This document shows positions 18,911-26,965 of a DNA stretch of 64,000 nt, one piece after another. Both the position numbers and the translations under genes were made by a program. Position 1 is the stretch's first letter, and each line of letters opens with the position of its first letter. Under the pieces are notes generated by a model that saw only the letters and a list, made by a program, of their open reading frames with translations, was not told the origin of the DNA and made no database searches. Source of the DNA: Hymenobacter montanus (GTDB lineage Bacteria; Bacteroidota; Bacteroidia; Cytophagales; Hymenobacteraceae); assembly GCF_014699115.1 (NCBI RefSeq), contig NZ_JACXAD010000006.1:1-64000 (forward strand). Direction: 5' to 3'.

Positions 18911-19384
18911 CTACTTGCTCGGGGGTGTTCCCGTAGCGCGTTCCCGACGCGTATTTTCAGCCAGGTAGAAAGCTGCTTCTTGCTGGTAAGCCTGCAAGTT
19001 CCAGCGGGGTTGCGCCCGGGCGAGGCTCACTAGCGCAGTTTGGATGGCCGTGCGTTGCTCGGGCGTGCATAGAGCACTAGTGGAGTCAGCCAGCAGCGCG
19101 GTGTGAAAGCGGTTCAACTGCGTTTCTACGTCGGTTACTTGTTCGCCCCCTTTCTTAGGCAACTGGTCAGTCGGTGTGCGTTGCATCACCAATTGCTGGC
19201 CGCGGTAAGTGCTGGCGCTGGTATTAGGGCTAGCGGTTTGGGCAGCTGGCTTTTTGTGTGCGGCCATGCGTATCAGTCCCATGCCGGCCACAATGCCGTG
19301 TACTAGGTTGGCTTGGCCTCGGGATTCCACGGCCGTTCCCAGCAGCGCGGTCAGCGTCGTAAAGAGCAATAAAGCTTTTTTCAT
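18911..19384 (-). CDS. Small secreted protein of unknown function between sbcD and sbcC
   Basis: 157 residues from the ATG at 19384; upstream in-frame codons give a leader without a signal peptide, so that ATG is preferred. MKKALLLFTTLTALLGTA...GQA is a clear signal peptide. The mature part is Thr/Ser/Gln-rich, then helical (VETQLNRFHTALLADSTSAL and LQAYQQEAAFYLAENTRRER). No family recognised. It is on the same strand as sbcD and sbcC and lies in the gap between them, but an exported protein is unlikely to be part of the SbcCD complex. Confidence 0.75.
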   Translation of the reverse strand: MKKALLLFTTLTALLGTAVESRGQANLVHGIVAGMGLIRMAAHKKPAAQTASPNTSASTYRGQQLVMQRTPTDQLPKKGGEQVTDVETQLNRFHTALLADSTSALCTPEQRTAIQTALVSLARAQPRWNLQAYQQEAAFYLAENTRRERATGTPPSK

Positions 19385-19481
19385 GTCTTGTGCAGGCGAG
19401 TTGACCGGAGAGATAATTTGACTAGATAAAGGAACTGTCACCACTGTATTATTTCAACAATGATTTATGCTAGTATTAATT

Positions 19482-20732
19482 CTAGCCACCCCAGGCCAGC
19501 GGATCGGCCTCGGCCAGCAACTGCCGCAGCTCGCCAAACGTGGCGGTGAGGGCGGCGGCCCGCTCGGGCGGCAGGCCCGCCACTCGCCGGCTGAAAACCT
19601 CGTCCACGGTCAGCTCGTGCAAGAGCGCCAGGGGAAGGGCATTGTCCGCCAGGTCGGGCATTTCGGTGGCGCGCTGGTGGCGCACGCCGCGGGGCGCCAG
19701 TACCTGGGCTTTTTGCAGCTGCAGCACCGCCTGCACCCGGCGCTGCACTTCGGCGGGCGCCTCGTCGGAGCGCACGAGCACGTCGGCCCAGGCCACGAGT
19801 GGAAAAGCCGAGTTGTCGAAGGCCAGAATATCGGCTTCTACCTCGTCGAGGGTGCCGTGAAAGCGCTGCAGGCGCCGCGCTACCGGCACGGGCAGCGAGG
19901 TAATGGCGGGTGCCCCGGCTCCCCTGAATTCCAGTAAGAGCACCTGCTGCCGGTCATCCGCCTCGGTGAACGACAGCGGCACCGGCGACCCCGAGTAGCG
20001 GATGTGCGCCCGTCCGCCTACTACCTGCGGCCGGTGCAGGTGCCCCAGCGCCACGTAGTCGAACGCGGCGGGGAAGTGTTCGGCGCCCACCAGGCCGAGC
20101 CCGCCAATGTGCACGTCGCGCTCGGCGCCTTCGCGGGCCTCGCCGCCGGCCGCGTAGAGGTGACCGGTGGCGAGCACGGGCACGTCCTGCTCGCGTTGGC
20201 GCTGCACGGTGGCGCTGTCGGCCAGGGCCGCGTAGTGCCCCGCGATGCTCTGGCGAATGCGGAGCTGGCGGTCGTCGGGCGTTTCGCCGGCGACGGCCAG
20301 CCGAATGTCGCGGTCGCGCAGAAACGGCACGGCGCACACTACTAGCCCCGGCCGGCCATCGGCCCCGGGGAGTTGCAGCACTTGCTCGGCCGGGTCGGCC
20401 GGCACGCCGCCCACCACGTGGATGCGCAGCTGCCGCAGCAGTTGCCGCGAGGCGTTGAGCATGGTGGGCGAGTCGTGGTTGCCCCCTATCACCACGATGT
20501 CGCGGCAGCCGGTGGCCTGCATCTTCACCAAAAAGGTGTAGTATAGCTCCTGCGCCGTGTGCGAGGGCGTTGCAGTATCGAAAATGTCGCCGGCAATCAC
20601 CAGCACTTCAATGCCCTGGTCGCGTACCGTCAGCAGCAGCCAGTCGAGAAAGGCCTGCTGCTCGGTGGTGCGTTCCTGGCCGGTGAGGAAGTGTTGGCCG
20701 AGGTGCCAGTCGGCGGTGTGAAGGACGCGCAT
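19482..20732 (-). CDS. sbcD: SbcD, nuclease subunit of SbcCD
   Basis: 416 residues, a calcineurin-like Mre11-type phosphoesterase. Metal-binding motifs appear in order: HTADWHLGQ (residues 5-13), AGDIFD (about 47-52), GGNHDS (about 81-86), TGHLYAAGG and ALGHLHRP (about 250). The family sequence NHDSP and the C-terminal capping part with SLPVPVARRLQRF are present. It precedes sbcC on the same strand. A perfect -7 box lies 17 bases upstream of the start. Confidence 0.96.
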   Translation of the reverse strand: MRVLHTADWHLGQHFLTGQERTTEQQAFLDWLLLTVRDQGIEVLVIAGDIFDTATPSHTAQELYYTFLVKMQATGCRDIVVIGGNHDSPTMLNASRQLLRQLRIHVVGGVPADPAEQVLQLPGADGRPGLVVCAVPFLRDRDIRLAVAGETPDDRQLRIRQSIAGHYAALADSATVQRQREQDVPVLATGHLYAAGGEAREGAERDVHIGGLGLVGAEHFPAAFDYVALGHLHRPQVVGGRAHIRYSGSPVPLSFTEADDRQQVLLLEFRGAGAPAITSLPVPVARRLQRFHGTLDEVEADILAFDNSAFPLVAWADVLVRSDEAPAEVQRRVQAVLQLQKAQVLAPRGVRHQRATEMPDLADNALPLALLHELTVDEVFSRRVAGLPPERAAALTATFGELRQLLAEADPLAWGG

Positions 20733-20748
20733 AAGGTAGAGTGAACCT

Positions 20749-20756
20749 CAAAGATA
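20749..20756 (-). promoter_or_regulatory. Putative -7 box of the sbcD promoter
   Basis: TATCTTTG on the minus strand matches the Bacteroidota consensus TAnnTTTG and ends 17 bases before the sbcD ATG. A T-rich stretch lies about 17 bases upstream where the -33 box is expected, without an exact TTTG. Confidence 0.5.
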
Positions 20757-20909
20757 CCTTGGCGGCGAGAAATGAAAAAGTCCCAGCGAGCGCGGCGGGG
20801 ACATCGGGAAAGGCGCGTGTTAATGTACGGGCGGGCTAACAGCTCCTGGCTGGTGCGCATAGCAGACTCGCGCCACCATCACATATAATAATAACATTGA
20901 AGCAATTGC

Positions 20910-21098
20910 ATGGCAACAGCAAACAGTCAGCCGGAAAAAAGGCTTAGTCGAAAACTAACGTGGAGAATAACCGCAAAGAAGGCTGCCGGAATTATTGCTG
21001 ATGAATGCACTAAAGCTGAAGTTTATTCTGTCAGCTGCATCATTGCAAATGCTCTTATTGACAATTTGTACTTTGCTAATTCCTATGTCAGCTGGTAA
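20910..21098 (+). CDS. Possible small basic protein, doubtful
   Basis: A 62-codon frame in AT-rich DNA, starting ATG and rich in Lys, Arg and Ala at the N-terminus (KRLSRKLTWRITAKKAAGII). It converges on and overlaps the GNAT gene by 16 bases. No family recognised. It may be chance in AT-rich DNA, and it is listed because this 350-base gap otherwise holds nothing. Confidence 0.25.
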   Translation: MATANSQPEKRLSRKLTWRITAKKAAGIIADECTKAEVYSVSCIIANALIDNLYFANSYVSW

Positions 21099-21619
21099 AT
21101 AAATTCTTCTATCTCTGCTTGTCGTGCATTGGCAAAACCTCGGTCCGTGCCAATTTTTACAAAATCACATCTTTCTAAAACTTTCTGCGAACCTAAATTA
21201 TCAAATGCGACTCGTCCAAGAATAGGTCTTGTATTTTCTACGGTCAGAAAGCTTCTAAGGGCTGTCGTCGCAATTCCTTTTCCCCAAAAGCCTCTATCTA
21301 TCCAATAAGTGATTTCAGCTTTCCCTTCTATTTCAAATTTTGCAATACTGCCGGCAATGGTTTGGCCTACCAGAATTGTCTGCATATTTATAGTCGGATC
21401 ATTTAAAAATTTTGTGAATCTTTCAATATATGCTTCTCTATCAGTAGAATCTTTGTTTGTAAACGCAGCTAAGTACTTAGCCTGTTCATCAAATTGAAAT
21501 CGAAAGAAAAGCTCTAAGTCGAGTTTTTCGGTTCGCCTAAGTTGTATTTGTTTATTCAGCACGGGGTTAATTCTGTATCTCGTTCTGTATGCGATATCTG
21601 TTACAATGACCGCCAACAT
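21083..21619 (-). CDS. GNAT-family N-acetyltransferase
   Basis: 178 residues of RimJ/RimL type. The core LRRTEKLDLELFFRFQ, the strand GSIAKFEIEGKAEITYWID and the acetyl-CoA loop RGFWGKGIATTALRSFL followed by GRVAFDNLGSQKVLERCDF are characteristic. It transfers an acetyl group to an unknown amine (protein N-terminus, small molecule or antibiotic). Much more AT-rich than sbcD; it is the last gene of the AT-rich series running on the minus strand, 132 bases after the DJ-1 gene. The first 25 residues fit poorly, so translation may start later. Confidence 0.88.
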   Translation of the reverse strand: MLAVIVTDIAYRTRYRINPVLNKQIQLRRTEKLDLELFFRFQFDEQAKYLAAFTNKDSTDREAYIERFTKFLNDPTINMQTILVGQTIAGSIAKFEIEGKAEITYWIDRGFWGKGIATTALRSFLTVENTRPILGRVAFDNLGSQKVLERCDFVKIGTDRGFANARQAEIEEFIYQLT

Positions 21620-21751
21620 TTGGGACTTGTAAGAGAACTAAAATCACAAATATTTAATTTAGCATAAGATAAATCTATATTAGGATTATGGTGCGCTTAA
21701 TTTAACACTTCTGCATCTATTTTGGCGGTTCCTTGCTGTACTGCTTTTCTT

Positions 21752-22333
21752 TTACGGATAAATACAAACTTGTCCTTGCCCGATTGGTAGAACTGAGGCA
21801 ATGATATCTTCCTTGACTTTTGTGTCATACATTTTTTCTACTGCCCAACCAATCAAATCAACTGCTGCTAAGCAGCCTGCTGCTGTTCCAATATTTCCAT
21901 GAGTCACTAAGTGCGTGTCCTCAATAACTTCAACATCATAATTTCTTAACGCTTCAAACGCTGTCGGATAGGTCGTTGCTGAAAGCCCTTTCAAGTGCCC
22001 AAGCGCTGCGATAATTAAAGCGCCTGAACACATTGAGCCTATAATTTGCGTCTGTGGATTTAATTTGAAGCGTTCAAGGTAGGAGTTGTCTTTGATTACA
22101 TTTCTTGTGCCGGGCCCACTTCCAAAAAACACAAAGTCTGCGTCATTACATTCTTCAATAAGCCCGTGAGTTGTTAGGTCAAGCCCACATACTGACTTGT
22201 GAGAAATTTCAGTCCCAACTATTTTCACCTGGAACTCTTTGTCTCTGAACTTTACCCGGTTTAATAAGTCCCAAGGTAAAAAGATGTCCACGTCGGTAAA
22301 TTTGTCAAACGCTACAATAACTGCTTTTTTCAT
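21752..22333 (-). CDS. DJ-1/PfpI family protein
   Basis: 193 residues with the flavodoxin-like fold of the DJ-1/PfpI superfamily. The nucleophile elbow is IGSMCSGALIIAALG with the cysteine in place, and the acidic partner motif is FVFFGSGPGTRN. The C-terminal AAGCLAAVDLIGWAVEK is typical of the ThiJ/AraC-sensor-like group. It may act as a glyoxalase, amidase or chaperone; which one cannot be told. AT-rich, and it begins six bases downstream of a hairpin and the rhodanese remnant, suggesting cassette-like origin. Confidence 0.88.
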   Translation of the reverse strand: MKKAVIVAFDKFTDVDIFLPWDLLNRVKFRDKEFQVKIVGTEISHKSVCGLDLTTHGLIEECNDADFVFFGSGPGTRNVIKDNSYLERFKLNPQTQIIGSMCSGALIIAALGHLKGLSATTYPTAFEALRNYDVEVIEDTHLVTHGNIGTAAGCLAAVDLIGWAVEKMYDTKVKEDIIASVLPIGQGQVCIYP

Positions 22334-22370
22334 GTTTTTTATTTTTGAAGTGTCGCTTCAAAGTAGCATA

Positions 22371-22432
22371 CAACATTTGTGCTGCCGCTATCGCCAACGA
22401 AAAGGTGATGAATAGCGGGCACTAATGTACAG
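22371..22432. repeat. Cassette-border hairpin C, related to the one at 24841
   Basis: ACATTTGTGCTGCCGCTAT pairs with ATAGCGGGCACTAATGT with a two-base bulge and one mismatch. The loop CGCCAACGAAAAGGTGATGA closely matches the loop of hairpin B. A second small hairpin (TTTGAAG/CTTCAAA, 22344-22362) lies between it and the DJ-1 start. It joins the 3' end of the rhodanese remnant to the DJ-1/GNAT genes. Confidence 0.65.
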
Positions 22433-22965
22433 CCTGCTTCTGAAACTCCGTAGTAGCTCGCCCAAATCCAGCACCTCCACACCGGGCAGCGGGGTTTACA
22501 CGATGTTGGCCCCGCTGCCCGGATGCTGTCTTCGAAGCTAGGGGCGCCCTGCTTGTTGAGCTTGACGTCGTGGCCGAAATACTTGGGCACAAAGGGCTGG
22601 TCTTCGAGCAGGACCTTGATAAACTCTTCCTGCGACATGGGTTGCAGGGCGTAGTTCGTCTTCAGCTCCTTGGCGATGGTGCTGTCCAGGTCGGGGCTGG
22701 TGGTTTTGCCGCAGAGCGAGCCGGGGCCGTGAGCGGGATAGACCCGGGTGGCGCCGGGCAGGGTCATCAGGCGGGTGCGGGTGCTGTGGTAGAGCTGGGC
22801 GGCGAGTGCTTCGCGCCGGTGGCCGCCGATGGCCTCTTCCTCGCGCAGGTCGGGCCGGCCCACGTCGCCGACGAAGAGCGTGTCGCCGGTAAACACGGCC
22901 CGGCTTTGGGCCAGCTCGTCCAGGAGCAGGATGCTGATGCTGTCAGGCGAATGGCCGGAGCACAA
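22430..22965 (-). pseudogene. Truncated, rearranged copy of the MBL/rhodanese gene
   Basis: From 22518 to about 22958 the sequence is about 98-99% identical to 26018-26457 of the intact gene (I count six differences, all but one silent). The 5' part with HPHADF is gone: homology stops abruptly at the CCGGCCATTCGCC position after which AT-rich DNA begins. The two rhodanese domains are almost entirely deleted: the GAPSFEDSIRA segment joins directly to a much more diverged (about 80%) copy of the gene's last 85 bases (22433-22515). No start codon fits and the tail is out of frame, so it is a relic. Confidence 0.85.
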
Positions 22966-23054
22966 AGTTTCGGTTCATTACTAAAGTATATTATAAGTTC
23001 AAAATTTCAAGTTTGCTCATCCCCTGGCCTGCCGCAAAATCAGTGTTATGATTA

Positions 23055-23797
23055 TTATTTTAATAATTCTGAAATTTCTTTCTCGAATGCACCATGACTA
23101 ACGTATTCTGTTTTGTTGATTTCAAATATTTCTAATGGCGTCAAACCGCTTGGTAATGGAGAATCTACAGTATCATAGTTATGCGATTTCGTCCTTACAT
23201 ATTTACTGCTAGAAGCCCCGTTCCCAAAAGGGTTTTAATTGTCTGTAAATTAAATATTGTACAGCCTGACGACGCAAAATGCAATGGTGTAAAGCCATCA
23301 TTATCTTGTTTGTTAATATCTATGTTCATACTTGCAATATATTCTAAGAGTAAGGTGTTCGCTCCAAAAATAACTGCTTGGTGTATTAAATTTCTTCCTT
23401 TGAAATTAATGAGGCTATAATCAACACCTAAATTGATTGCATTTTCAAAAATGCCTCTAAAGAAACTAAAATTTTCGTCAGAAAAATTGAATGATGTTTG
23501 TTTAAGTAATTTGAATAATATATTTTCACCATTGTCATCAACTATAGTAACATCGAAACCTTTTTTTGACAAATGCTCTATCATGTTTATTTTTAAATCT
23601 TTTGCCAACCTATACAAAAGCCAATCATCAATAATTAAATTGAGCGGTACTAAGTCATTAATGATATTCTTTATAATTTCTTCATTGTCATAGTATCTTG
23701 AGTGCAATGGGTAGAAGATAATATTCGCTGAAGATTTTTTATGGGGATAATCCTCTGATGAATATATTTTGAATATGGTTTCTAAACTGGTTTCCAT
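23055..23797 (-). pseudogene. Ankyrin-repeat protein gene with a one-base frameshift
   Basis: The frame from 23797 encodes about 190 residues with ankyrin repeats: INLGVDYSLINFKGRNLIHQ and MNIDINKQDNDGFTPLHFAS. It hits a stop at 23195, but shifting frame near 23225 restores sense: ...IKTLLGNGASSSKYVRTKSH, SGLTPLEIFEINKTEY, FEKEISELLK, stop at 23055. Losing one base from a run of A/T explains this exactly, so this is a recent inactivation or a sequencing error. Intact length would be about 247 residues. Ankyrin proteins bind other proteins; Sel1/ankyrin orphans like this often act as immunity proteins. AT-rich. Confidence 0.75.
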
Positions 23798-23969
23798 TTT
23801 GACTTTTGGTGTTTTGTATTAATGGTATACGATTTTTTGGGCTTTGCGTTCAGGTAGAATTTTGAAGCAAAAAAAGTTAGATTTATCACTAAGGCTCAAT
23901 TAGGAGTGCCAGTCTTAGATTTTGCACTTCAGCCCGCCTGATGTAGAATTTTTATTAATAGCAGCTTTT

Positions 23970-24785
23970 TCACATGATATCTTCAAATGATTTCGCTTCT
24001 TCGAATGATATTTCTTTTGTTTCAAAAATATCTTCTATATTTATAGTTTCTTTAATTTTTTCGATAATTTCATCTGTCTTTCTGCTGCTTAAGTTATTGG
24101 GTAGAATTTCAGTGTAATATTCAGTTTCATTATGCCACTCATTTATAAATTTATGTTTCTTTAAGTCTGTTAGTTTGTTGAAAAGCTGATGATCTTCACG
24201 AATGAGATGGTAAAGCATTTTTTTAGTTCCATCTTTTTTAGCGGTTTCAATATCATTGTAAATCTGCTTCACAGGTCCCGTTAATCCAAGGCAGAGGATT
24301 GTAAAATCCCAATCGGAATTTTTTATTGCTGATATCTCACTTTGACTCCAGAACTTATTATTGAGTTCATTGATATAGAAAATATCATCGACTTTTTCTA
24401 TTATTGAGTAAAAGGGGAATGGAAAAAAGATTTGATAATTCCAAAACTTGTTTATCAGTTGCGCTGGTGGGTACCAAAAATCATTTTCAAAGTCTAGTTG
24501 AAATTCTTGTCTAAAAAAAGCGGATACTTCTTTAAGTAGTGCGATATCCTTAGTGTAATTGTTGTTTGAGAAAATATAATCTTTAATCTTTGGATTAATA
24601 TTTCTCAAAAAATGTATGGTTAATTTTTTGATCAAAATATCAGCATCTGATGCAGAAAAGTATTTGTCAATTATTTGCCCAAATCCACCATACTTGTATG
24701 CTTCTCCGCTCCAAAATAAGTATGATTTTCGTATGATTATTTCCATGGTTTTGTCATTTGAATGCAGCTGTTCTAAAATCGCCAC
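23970..24785 (-). CDS. Unknown AT-rich gene, soluble alpha-helical protein
   Basis: No family was recognised. The start may be the GTG at 24785 (271 residues) or the ATG at 24746 (258). The protein has no signal peptide or membrane segment, many aromatic residues (FWYPPAQLINKFWNYQIFFPFPFY) and a charged C-terminal helical tail (KTDEIIEKIKETINIEDIFE). It lies just downstream of hairpin B and 172 bases upstream of the ankyrin gene on the same strand. Composition and place suggest an acquired orphan; a role next to the ankyrin protein as toxin or immunity partner is only a guess. Confidence 0.7.
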   Translation of the reverse strand: MAILEQLHSNDKTMEIIIRKSYLFWSGEAYKYGGFGQIIDKYFSASDADILIKKLTIHFLRNINPKIKDYIFSNNNYTKDIALLKEVSAFFRQEFQLDFENDFWYPPAQLINKFWNYQIFFPFPFYSIIEKVDDIFYINELNNKFWSQSEISAIKNSDWDFTILCLGLTGPVKQIYNDIETAKKDGTKKMLYHLIREDHQLFNKLTDLKKHKFINEWHNETEYYTEILPNNLSSRKTDEIIEKIKETINIEDIFETKEISFEEAKSFEDIM

Positions 24786-24840
24786 CGACAGTTCACAGCT
24801 TTACTATGTGGTCACATTTCGCGTTCTGCCAAGCGCAAGC

Positions 24841-24885
24841 ATGATTGCCGCTATTGCCAACGAAAAGGCGAATAGCGGCAATCAT
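24841..24885. repeat. Cassette-border hairpin B
   Basis: ATGATTGCCGCTATT and AATAGCGGCAATCAT are perfect 15-base complements, extended inside by GCC/GGC with a single bulged G around the loop AACGAAAA. The inner part matches hairpin C at 22371, while the outer stem differs but still pairs. No T run follows. It separates the gene at 23970 from the short rhodanese 3'-end remnant at 24915. Confidence 0.7.
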
Positions 24886-24914
24886 ACATATCATAACAAT
24901 AACGGCGAAGCTAC

Positions 24915-24962
24915 TGCACCGTCTGCTTCTGGAACTCCGTAACGGCCTTGCCCAGCACGATG
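24915..24962 (-). repeat. Remnant of the 3' end of the MBL/rhodanese gene
   Basis: About 35-48 bases here closely match the last bases of the intact gene at 25436-25485 (shared TCTGCTTCTGGAACTCCGTAA with few changes). It is the third copy of this 3' end, after the intact one and that at 22433. Its far side leads into hairpin B. Confidence 0.6.
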
Positions 24963-24996
24963 GGTATATTTTCCGCCTTTTAAGGTCGCATACTTA

Positions 24997-25353
24997 TCAA
25001 TCCTCATGGGCTAGCCTTAAATCGATCATTCCCTCAATATCAGGTAAATGGAGTTGTGGCCCTTTTTCCTTTGGCTCCCATCCCTTGCTTAAAGCGTATT
25101 GAATTACTTGGCGAACGATATAAGGCGTGATAATAAGTTGCTGCTTTGTCGAGTATCCTATAACCTTTCCGGCTGTGTCATGCAGCTTCCCAGTTAATTT
25201 GCTATGATACCCAAACTCAGTTGTGAGTAGCCGACCCAGGTTGTCTAAAGGCACAATGGAAAGATGGACCACGTAATCATTACCGGTAACACTCCACGCA
25301 TAGCGGCAATCATTGACAGTTATTTTGCGGAGTCCTTTTTTAGGCAACGCCAT
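24997..25353 (-). CDS. Hypothetical cytosolic protein with C-terminal 'IITPYIVRQVIQYAL' domain
   Basis: 118 residues from the ATG at 25353 (a frame extends upstream to 25416, but MALPKKGLRKITVNDCRYAW looks like the natural start). The pattern KITVxxxxYxW...VTP/ITPxIVRQxIxYALxxGWxPKEKGP recurs in small hypothetical proteins of many bacteria, function unknown. It begins 80 bases after the MBL/rhodanese stop on the same strand, so it could be transcribed from that promoter. More AT-rich than its upstream neighbour. Confidence 0.7.
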   Translation of the reverse strand: MALPKKGLRKITVNDCRYAWSVTGNDYVVHLSIVPLDNLGRLLTTEFGYHSKLTGKLHDTAGKVIGYSTKQQLIITPYIVRQVIQYALSKGWEPKEKGPQLHLPDIEGMIDLRLAHED

Positions 25354-25432
25354 ATTACGAGTTGAATCTGAAATGATGAATTCTTTGCTGGCCGGAGCTA
25401 GTGAAAGCAGCATCAATCAAATTCTGAAACCG

Positions 25433-26812
25433 TTAATGCACCGCCTGCTTCTGGAACTCCGTAATGGCCTCACCCAAGTCCAGTACTTCCACACCGGGCA
25501 GCGCAGTTTGCACGATGCTGGCCCCGGCCGCCGAGCGGTAGCCGCCCGCGCAGTGAATCAGCACCGGCTTGTCGGTGGGGATTTCGTGGGCCCGCTCGCG
25601 CAGCTCGGGCAGGGGGATAAGTAGCGCGTTTTCAAACACCGGCACCTTGGCTTCGGTGCGGTTGCGGATGTCGACGATGGTGAAGGCTTCGGGGTGCTGG
25701 CGCACGGCCTCTACGTCGACGATGGGGGCGGTAGCCGGCAGCGACAGCGGGGCCAGCAGGGCGCCTTTGATGTTGCCCTCATAGCCGATTTTAGCCGTTT
25801 TACGCACGACGGTATCCAGCGCGATCTGGGAGTCGGCCAGCAAATAAAACGGCTCGTTGGGGCCTACTACCGAGCCCAGCCAGGTTTCAAACTTGCCACC
25901 ATCCTGCAGGTTGATGGCCCCGGGCAGGTGGCCGGCCCGAAACTTGGCGGCGGGGCGCGAGTCGATAATCAGCACGCCCGGTTGCAGGGCCGCGGCGCTG
26001 CTGGGGTGCGGTACGGCCCGGATGCTGTCTTCGAAGCTAGGGGCGCCCTGCTTGTTGAGCTTGACGTCGTGGCCGAAATACTTGGGCACAAAGGGCTGGT
26101 CCTCGAGCAGGACCTTGATAAACTCTTCCTGCGACATGGGTTGCAGGGCATAGTTCGTCTTCAGCTCCTTGGCGATGGTGCTGTCCAGGTCGGGGCTGGT
26201 GGTTTTGCCGCAGAGCGAGCCGGGGCCGTGAGCGGGATAGACCCGGGTGGCGCCGGGCAGGGTCATCAGGCGGGTGCGGGTGCTATGGTAGAGCTGGGCG
26301 GCGAGCGCTTCGCGCCGGTGGCCGCCGACGGCCTCTTCCTCGCGCAGGTCGGGCCGGCCCACGTCGCCGACGAAGAGCGTGTCGCCGGTAAACACGGCCC
26401 GGCTTTGGGCCAGCTCGTCCAGGAGCAGGATGCTGATGCTGTCGGGCGAATGGCCGGGGGTGTTGATGGCGTGGAGCTCCACGTTGCCGAGGCTGATGCG
26501 GTCGCCATCGTCGAACGGCTTGTGCGGGTACTTGGCCCCCACCAGCTTGCTGCAGTAGATCGTGGCCTCGGTTTCTTCGGCAATTTCCAGGTGCGACGAC
26601 ACGAAATCGGCGTGTGGGTGCGTCTCAATCACTGCGATGATATCGGCCTCGTGCTCGTCGGCGAAATCGTAGTAGGGTTGGGGGTCGCGGCCCGGGTCGA
26701 TGATGGCGACTTGGCGGCCGCAGCGCACGGCGTAGCTGGCGTGGGCCAGGCCCTTATCGTAGAACTGCTGGATTTGCACGGCCGAGGCCGTGCTACTGGG
26801 AAGAGGAGGCAT
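25433..26812 (-). CDS. Metallo-beta-lactamase fold hydrolase with two rhodanese domains (persulfide dioxygenase-like)
   Basis: 459 residues. The N-terminal metallo-beta-lactamase domain has THPHADFVSSH (Phe in place of the last His, as in ETHE1-like proteins), TPGHSPDS, FTGDTLFVGDVGRPDLR and PAHGPGSLCGK. Two rhodanese domains follow; the first has no cysteine (PFYLLADS) and the second has the full loop LIHCAGGYRSAAG. Such fusions oxidise or move sulfane sulfur, probably from glutathione or low-molecular-weight persulfides. A good promoter box lies 43 bases upstream. Its 3' end has been copied at least twice downstream. Confidence 0.92.
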   Translation of the reverse strand: MPPLPSSTASAVQIQQFYDKGLAHASYAVRCGRQVAIIDPGRDPQPYYDFADEHEADIIAVIETHPHADFVSSHLEIAEETEATIYCSKLVGAKYPHKPFDDGDRISLGNVELHAINTPGHSPDSISILLLDELAQSRAVFTGDTLFVGDVGRPDLREEEAVGGHRREALAAQLYHSTRTRLMTLPGATRVYPAHGPGSLCGKTTSPDLDSTIAKELKTNYALQPMSQEEFIKVLLEDQPFVPKYFGHDVKLNKQGAPSFEDSIRAVPHPSSAAALQPGVLIIDSRPAAKFRAGHLPGAINLQDGGKFETWLGSVVGPNEPFYLLADSQIALDTVVRKTAKIGYEGNIKGALLAPLSLPATAPIVDVEAVRQHPEAFTIVDIRNRTEAKVPVFENALLIPLPELRERAHEIPTDKPVLIHCAGGYRSAAGASIVQTALPGVEVLDLGEAITEFQKQAVH

Positions 26813-26854
26813 TGGGAAGGGTTTAAGACAAAAGCAGCGCCGGGTTGGCTAGCC

Positions 26855-26862
26855 CAAATATA
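26855..26862 (-). promoter_or_regulatory. Putative -7 box for the MBL/rhodanese gene
   Basis: TATATTTG on the minus strand is a perfect TAnnTTTG match 43 bases before the ATG. TTTC lies 18 bases upstream of it in the place of the -33 TTTG box. Read-through from here could drive the downstream AT-rich genes. Confidence 0.55.
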
Positions 26863-26910
26863 AGCAAGTAGCGGAATGACGAAATTGGTTCAGCTTAGCG
26901 AAAGAGCCTA

Positions 26911-26940
26911 AAAAGCCCCAGCCGATGGGGCTGGGGCTTT
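26911..26940. terminator. Bidirectional intrinsic terminator
   Basis: AAAGCCCCAGCC and GGCTGGGGCTTT pair perfectly around a 5-base loop, with extra A before the stem. It ends the minus-strand gene at 26966 and insulates the MBL/rhodanese promoter. Confidence 0.85.
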
Positions 26941-26965
26941 AGGTTTGCGAGCACCTGAGTGGGCG

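Noticed and set aside
22371..24885. Hairpins as integron attC sites
   Set aside because: No RYYYAAC and GTTRRRY boxes flank the stems, no integrase is in the window, and two of the units are multi-gene.
25300..25313. 14-base match ATAGCGGCAATCAT to the arm of the hairpin at 24841
   Set aside because: It is inside a coding frame where it encodes plausible residues, and several chance 14-base matches are expected in 64 kb.
25694..26863. Long plus-strand open frame of 389 codons
   Set aside because: It is the complement of the MBL/rhodanese gene and has no recognisable domain.
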